Origin: Zancudomyces culisetae
Lineage: Eukaryota; Kickxellomycota; Harpellomycetes; Harpellales; Legeriomycetaceae
Direction: 5' to 3'
Assembly (NCBI GenBank): GCA_001969505.1
Contig: LSSK01001085.1
Span: forward strand, 1 to 13,091
Length of the DNA stretch: 13,091 bases
Within the stretch, counting starts at the first letter, position 1; every line of letters begins with the position of its first letter. A program made the position numbers and the translations under genes. Below, piece by piece: positions 9,417 to 13,091 of the stretch. The notes under the pieces were generated by a model. That model had not been told where the DNA came from. It made no database searches and was given only the letters and a program-made list of their open reading frames with translations.

Positions 9417-9554
9417 TTGGTGAGAGGGAGGATAAATAAGTGAATATAAATTATTGGAACAGAAAATTAATACGTTTAATATATTTTGTCCAAGTTTATT
9501 CATTTTAAATAAAAACACAAGATTATAGAAAAATTGAATAGCAGAGGAGAAAAA

Positions 9555-12181
9555 ATGAGCGGTTTGCGAGGGAAGGAAAAGGTCGGGGTGAATTTGATAA
9601 ATTCAATTCAGTACTACATTGAAAAAATGAGTACGGAGGTCAAAGGAATGAAGGTATTGTTGCTGGATGAAGAAACGGTAAGTATGCAGGAAAATACTAC
9701 CCAATATTATTTAAAGTTCATATTTGGAACATCAAGAGACAAATATTTTGAACGAAAGCGTACTTTTTTTTTTTAGACGAGCATAATATCACTGGTTTCG
9801 ACACAGAGTTACCTGTTAGCAAACGAGATATATCTGGTGGATAAAATCGGGAATAAGAATCGAGACAAACAGAGGACTCTAAAATGCATAGTATTCCTGA
9901 GACCTAGCCAACAAAGTATTACAGACTTGGTTGTCGAGTTGAAGGAACCCAAATACGGAGAGTATTATGTGTATTTTAGCAACACGATTAAAAAGACAGT
10001 TATCGAAGCACTGGCCGAACACGACGAGTATGAAGTGGTTAAAGAAGTACAGGTAAGAGCAATAACAAGATAATACCAGGCGGGAGAATGATGTACAATT
10101 TAAAGAGCAAATTGCTAAAAGTGATAGTGAGAGAAGGACAAGAAGGAGTGTAACAACAATGATATATTAATTTATAGGAGTATTTTGCAGATTACCAAGC
10201 CATGCTACCAAACATGTTTAGTCTGGGAATAGGGTCAATAGAGAACCAACCACTTTATGAAGGAAGGGATTTATGGAATGAAAGTGCACTGGCGAGGACA
10301 GTAGAGGGAATATGCTCGGTGTTTTTTTCAACACGGCGTAGGCCCGACGTGATCCGGTATGAAGCAAACAGCAAGATGGGGCAGCGGCTAGGGCAAGAGG
10401 TGCGAAACGTAGTTGAACGAGAAAGCTCATTGTTTGGAAACAACAGTGATGGATGTACTTTGGTTATATTAGACAGAAAGAACGACCCAATCACGCCACT
10501 GCTACAGCAATGGACGTATTTGGCAATGATACATGAGCTTATAGGAATCGACAAAGGAATAGTAAACATGGAGAAGGGGAAAGAGGCAGTATTAAATGTG
10601 GACCAGGACGACTTTTATAGAAAAACCAAGAACCTGAACTTTGGGGATTTGGGAACGACTATCAAAGAATATGTAGAGGGGTTCAAGACACATTCAACAA
10701 ATACAGTAAAGATGGAAAATATAAGTGATATGAAGCGGGTTCTAGAGAGCTATCCAGAATATAAAAAGCTTTCGAGTAATGTGAGCAAACACGTGAATAT
10801 AGTTGGGGAACTCAGCCGGTTGGTAGGAGAAAAGAAGCTGCTAAAGATAAGCGAGTTTGAGCAGAGTATGGTAACGGATAACGAGCAGTTTAATAAGGAA
10901 TACAGGACACTGATGGAAATAATAGAGACGCATTACCATGGAAAGGGGGGCAAAGCTGGGGAGAATGTAGGGGCACAGGCAAGGGAGGAACAGTGGCGCG
11001 GTGGGGGCATTGGGGAAAATGGGAGTGAGGAACTGATAACAATGTGTTTGCTATTTATAATAAAGTATGAAAAGAAAATAAGGAGCCACCAAGGAAACAT
11101 TATTGGGGAAATCAAGGCTGGATTACGAAAGGTAAATAGCAGCCGGATGAGACTAAGTGGTGGAACTAGGGGAGGTGGAGATGTAGAATACAAGCATGGG
11201 GCTGGGGGAGATACGGCGGATATTGAGGAATTGATTGAATCTGTGATGGAATATTCAGGAGAGAAGTATCGGCAATGGGATATTTTTAAGAGCAACATCC
11301 AGAATCTTCTTGCACGATCCAAGAATGTAATATTAAAGGGATTGAATGCGAGTGGTAAAGGAGTGGGAGTGGGAGTGGGACCGGCGGCAGCGGCAGCGAT
11401 GATGGAGGAAAATGTGTATACACAACACACGAGCAACTATGTACAAGTGATGACAAGATTAATTAAAGCGATGGAATCAGGTGTTGATGGGGTGGGTGCA
11501 ACAGGTGTTGGTGGTGGTGGTGGGAGTGGAAGCGGAAGTGGAAGTGGAGTTGGGGGTATTGGTGGAGCAGGGCTTGGAGCTGGGGGAATTGGAGGAGGAG
11601 GAGGAGGAGGAGGTATATCTGGGGGTACAGGGACGATATCAGGAATGGACACGGGTATGGGTGGGAATCTAGCCAACCCAAAAAATGTCAATTTATCATC
11701 GATAATGACGTACGATCGAAAACTTGATGCATTATTACCTGCGCTTGTTGTAAAACGAAGTCAGAGCCAGGGAGGTATGAACCCAGGCGATGGTGTAAAT
11801 CGCATGGGATCTACGGGGTTAGTAGGTGGATCAGACGGTTTTGGTGGAATGGGAATGGGAATGGGAATGGGGATGGGAATGAGTAGAGGCAAAGGAAGTG
11901 ATATGGGACAGGGAAAAGTGCATGTATTTGTGGTGTTTTTTATTGGGGGGTTGACATATTCCGAGGAAAACGATTTGATAAAAGTATATGCCAACTTGCC
12001 ATCATCACTGTCAGCATTGCCAATTGAGGGATATGGACTGGAAGGCGATATTGGTAAAAGCATGAATAGTAATAATAGTGGGGGTGGGAACAAGGTGCAG
12101 ATACTGCTAGGAGGAACTAGTACAGTCAATAGCAAGGCATTTTTGCGTAATCTTAAAAATACATTTACATTTATATCATAG
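9555..12181 (+). CDS. VPS45: Vps45, Sec1/Munc18-family SNARE regulator with expanded loops, three exons
   Basis: Vps45 binds Tlg2/syntaxin-16 type t-SNAREs and is needed for vesicle fusion at the trans-Golgi and endosomes. Exons are 9555-9677, 9777-10052 and 10178-12181, giving 800 aa; Vps45 is normally about 570-580. Family signatures run in order: MKVLLLDEETTSIISLV across the first splice junction, CIVFLRPSQQSI, PKYGEYYVYFSN, EVQEYFADY across the second, ILDRKNDPITPLLQQWTY (230-247), SKHVNIVGELSRLV (336-349), ENVYTQH (544-550), HVFVVFFIGGLTYSEE (715-730) and VQILLGGTSTVNSKAFL near the end. The extra length is in low-complexity blocks between conserved segments: about 387-417, 457-479, 523-540, 567-630, 661-713 and 736-768. 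The ATG at 9555 puts the first helix where the family has it. The expanded stretches contain no stop and no intron of the local style, so I read them as translated. No membrane segment, as expected. Confidence 0.96.
11477..11668 (+). repeat. Gly-rich low-complexity block in VPS45
   Basis: It codes for residues 567-630, mostly Gly with Ser, Val, Ile, Ala and Thr. It is built from GGT/GGA/GGG/AGT triplets, including seven tandem GGA codons plus GGT at 11591-11614 that give eight Gly in a row (605-612). The block is in frame and lies between the helix after ENVYTQH and the segment MTYDRKLDALLPALV. Likely grew by triplet slippage. Confidence 0.85.
11846..11881 (+). repeat. GGAATG hexamer repeat coding for (Gly-Met)6
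   Basis: Six in-frame units of GGAATG, the fifth with GGG for GGA, inside the second large Gly-rich insert of VPS45. It encodes alternating Gly and Met. The near-perfect nucleotide identity of the units points to recent expansion. Confidence 0.9.
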
Positions 12182-12335
12182 AAAAGAATGGCTTGTAAAT
12201 AAATCAACAAGTATAGTAAAAGTAGGAAAAAAAAAAAGAATAACCAAACAATAAAAGTACAAATAAACGTTGATTGCAGTTAAGGAAGAGAAGGAGAGAA
12301 AAAAAAGTAGAGTCTAATAAACATTTTCTAATATA
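12182..12335. other. Short spacer between convergent VPS45 and forkhead genes
   Basis: Only 154 bp hold the 3' ends of both genes. On the + strand there are several AATAAA-like words (for example AATAAA at about 12199 and CAATAAAAG at about 12250), consistent with VPS45 polyadenylation. The transcripts probably overlap at their 3' ends. Confidence 0.5.
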
Positions 12336-12858
12336 TTATTTTTTTGATTGAGACTTGACTTTGGGCTTAGCCTTGGATTTAGAATCAACATTGGAGGGAA
12401 GTTTCTCGCCACTATCATCATCATTATCAGGGTGTGCAGAAGATGATTTGGATACATTAGGGCGGCGGGTTCGTTTATACACACCATTCATGAATTTGGA
12501 TTTATATTTTTCATCGATTTTCCAATACGCACCCTTCCCAGGCTCATTGTTGTCACGCTGGACACGCACAAAGGCCTTGTTGAGCGATAAATTGTGACGG
12601 ATGGAGTTTTGCCAACCGTTTTGAGCCTCCCGATAGTACGCATAGTTGGCCATAATAAAAGTGTATATGCCATTCAGTGTGATTTTGCCATCTGGGGTCG
12701 AAGAAATGGCTTGGGCAATCAGTGACGCATAAGAAAACGAAGGTTTGTTTAATTCGTGAGACTTGCTCACAATATGAATTGGTGAACGAGAAGAAGTTGA
12801 ATGGTGACGAAGGGGTAAATGCTGCTGTTGATGTTGTTGATGTTGTTGTTGTTGTTGG

Positions 12859-12898
<40 letters not shown>

Positions 12899-13091
12899 GG
12901 TAGTGGTGTGGATGGGGATGAGGATGAGGATGAGGAGAATTCCGTAGAGGTAGAGGCAAAATGTGGAAGGATTCAAGAGCTGAAGAAGGCTGGGAGTGGA
13001 GCTGGAGTTGGTATGATGGCTGGAGTTGAGCACTGGGGCTATGGCCAATTGGTGGGCGGGGAACGGTTTGGTATTTGGTTTTCTGAGCGCT
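12336..13091 (-). CDS. FKH2: Forkhead transcription factor, Fkh1/Fkh2-FOXK type, 3' part
   Basis: The last 251 codons of a larger gene; the frame stays open to the right edge, so the N-terminus is missing. In the visible part, 1-114 is a Pro/Gln/His/Ser-rich region with a PHPHPHPHH run and a Gln-rich tract (65-91). The forkhead domain spans about 115-210 (12462-12749) and begins NKPSFSYASLIAQAI. Its recognition helix NGWQNSIRHNLSLN (158-171) is intact, followed by EPGKGAYWKID. A basic KRTRRP closes the domain, and the Lys/Ser-rich tail looks like a nuclear localisation signal. NYAYYR and NKAF resemble fungal Fkh1/Fkh2, while TLNGIYTFI and the closing basic block resemble FOXK. Those proteins carry an FHA domain upstream, which would lie outside the window. 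In yeasts, such factors drive G2/M gene expression; the target genes here are unknown. I see no intron in this part. Confidence 0.93.
12819..12899 (-). repeat. CAA/CAG triplet tract, polyglutamine
   Basis: It encodes 27 residues that are Gln apart from a few His, beginning with 13 consecutive Gln (12861-12899), all or nearly all CAA. It lies N-terminal to the forkhead domain and is a typical activation-type or length-variable tract. Pure CAA runs of this kind are slippage-prone, so the length probably varies between strains. Confidence 0.9.

Noticed and set aside
10933-11436. Long minus-strand open frame (167 codons) opposite VPS45
   Set aside because: It is the antisense of a confident coding exon. 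The G-rich sense strand makes the opposite strand Pro-rich and poor in stops. The same holds for the frames at 11437-11691 and 11761-12210.
11477-11668. Gly-rich block of VPS45 as an unspliced intron
   Set aside because: It is G-rich, not AT-rich, stays open in frame, and lacks the GTA donor and AT-rich TAG acceptor seen in all supported introns here at positions that would remove it cleanly.
1-13091. Bacterial-style operon, CRISPR array, phage or defence system
   Set aside because: All confident genes are eukaryotic, three have spliceosomal introns, and no regularly spaced repeats or mobile-element proteins are present.

Overview
This is a piece of a nuclear eukaryotic chromosome, most likely from a fungus. 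Three genes are split by short (63-140 nt) AT-rich GTA...AG introns. The gene set is fungal in flavour: an Erg27-type sterol reductase, a Pho85-type (Pcl/Pho80-like) cyclin, and a forkhead domain of the Fkh1/Fkh2 kind. Intergenic DNA is strongly AT-rich with homopolymer runs, while the VPS45 coding exon is purine- and G-rich. A CHORD protein and 11 introns in three genes argue against a budding yeast of the Saccharomyces kind. I cannot place the species.

Layout. 1-1891: no supported gene; it holds two short open frames on the minus strand, a patch of hairpins at about 600-712 and a perfect 15-bp inverted repeat at 1552-1599. 1892-3521 (+): six-exon 3-ketosteroid reductase (ERG27/HSD17B7 family), 363 aa after splicing. 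4105-5503 (+): five-exon CHORD-CHORD-CS protein (CHORDC1/RAR1 family), 335 aa. 5849-6298 (-): intronless Pcl-type cyclin, 149 aa, convergent with the CHORD gene and with a candidate 5'UTR intron. 6299-9554: about 3.2 kb with no gene I can support, ending in a G-quadruplex-type motif just upstream of VPS45. 9555-12181 (+): three-exon VPS45 (Sec1/Munc18 family), 800 aa, about 230 aa longer than usual because several loops carry glycine-rich expansions. 12336-13091 (-): the 3' part of a forkhead transcription factor gene with a long polyglutamine tract, running off the right edge.

How the genes relate. These are unlinked housekeeping and regulatory functions: ergosterol synthesis at the ER, Hsp90 co-chaperone work, a Pho85-type CDK partner, endosomal/Golgi membrane fusion and a cell-cycle transcription factor. 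There is no operon or cluster logic. I found no defence system, transposon or RNA gene. The most unusual item is the loop-expanded VPS45. Next are the switch-like inverted repeat upstream of ERG27 and the uniform splice-site style (all 11 donors GTA, 10 of 11 acceptors TAG).
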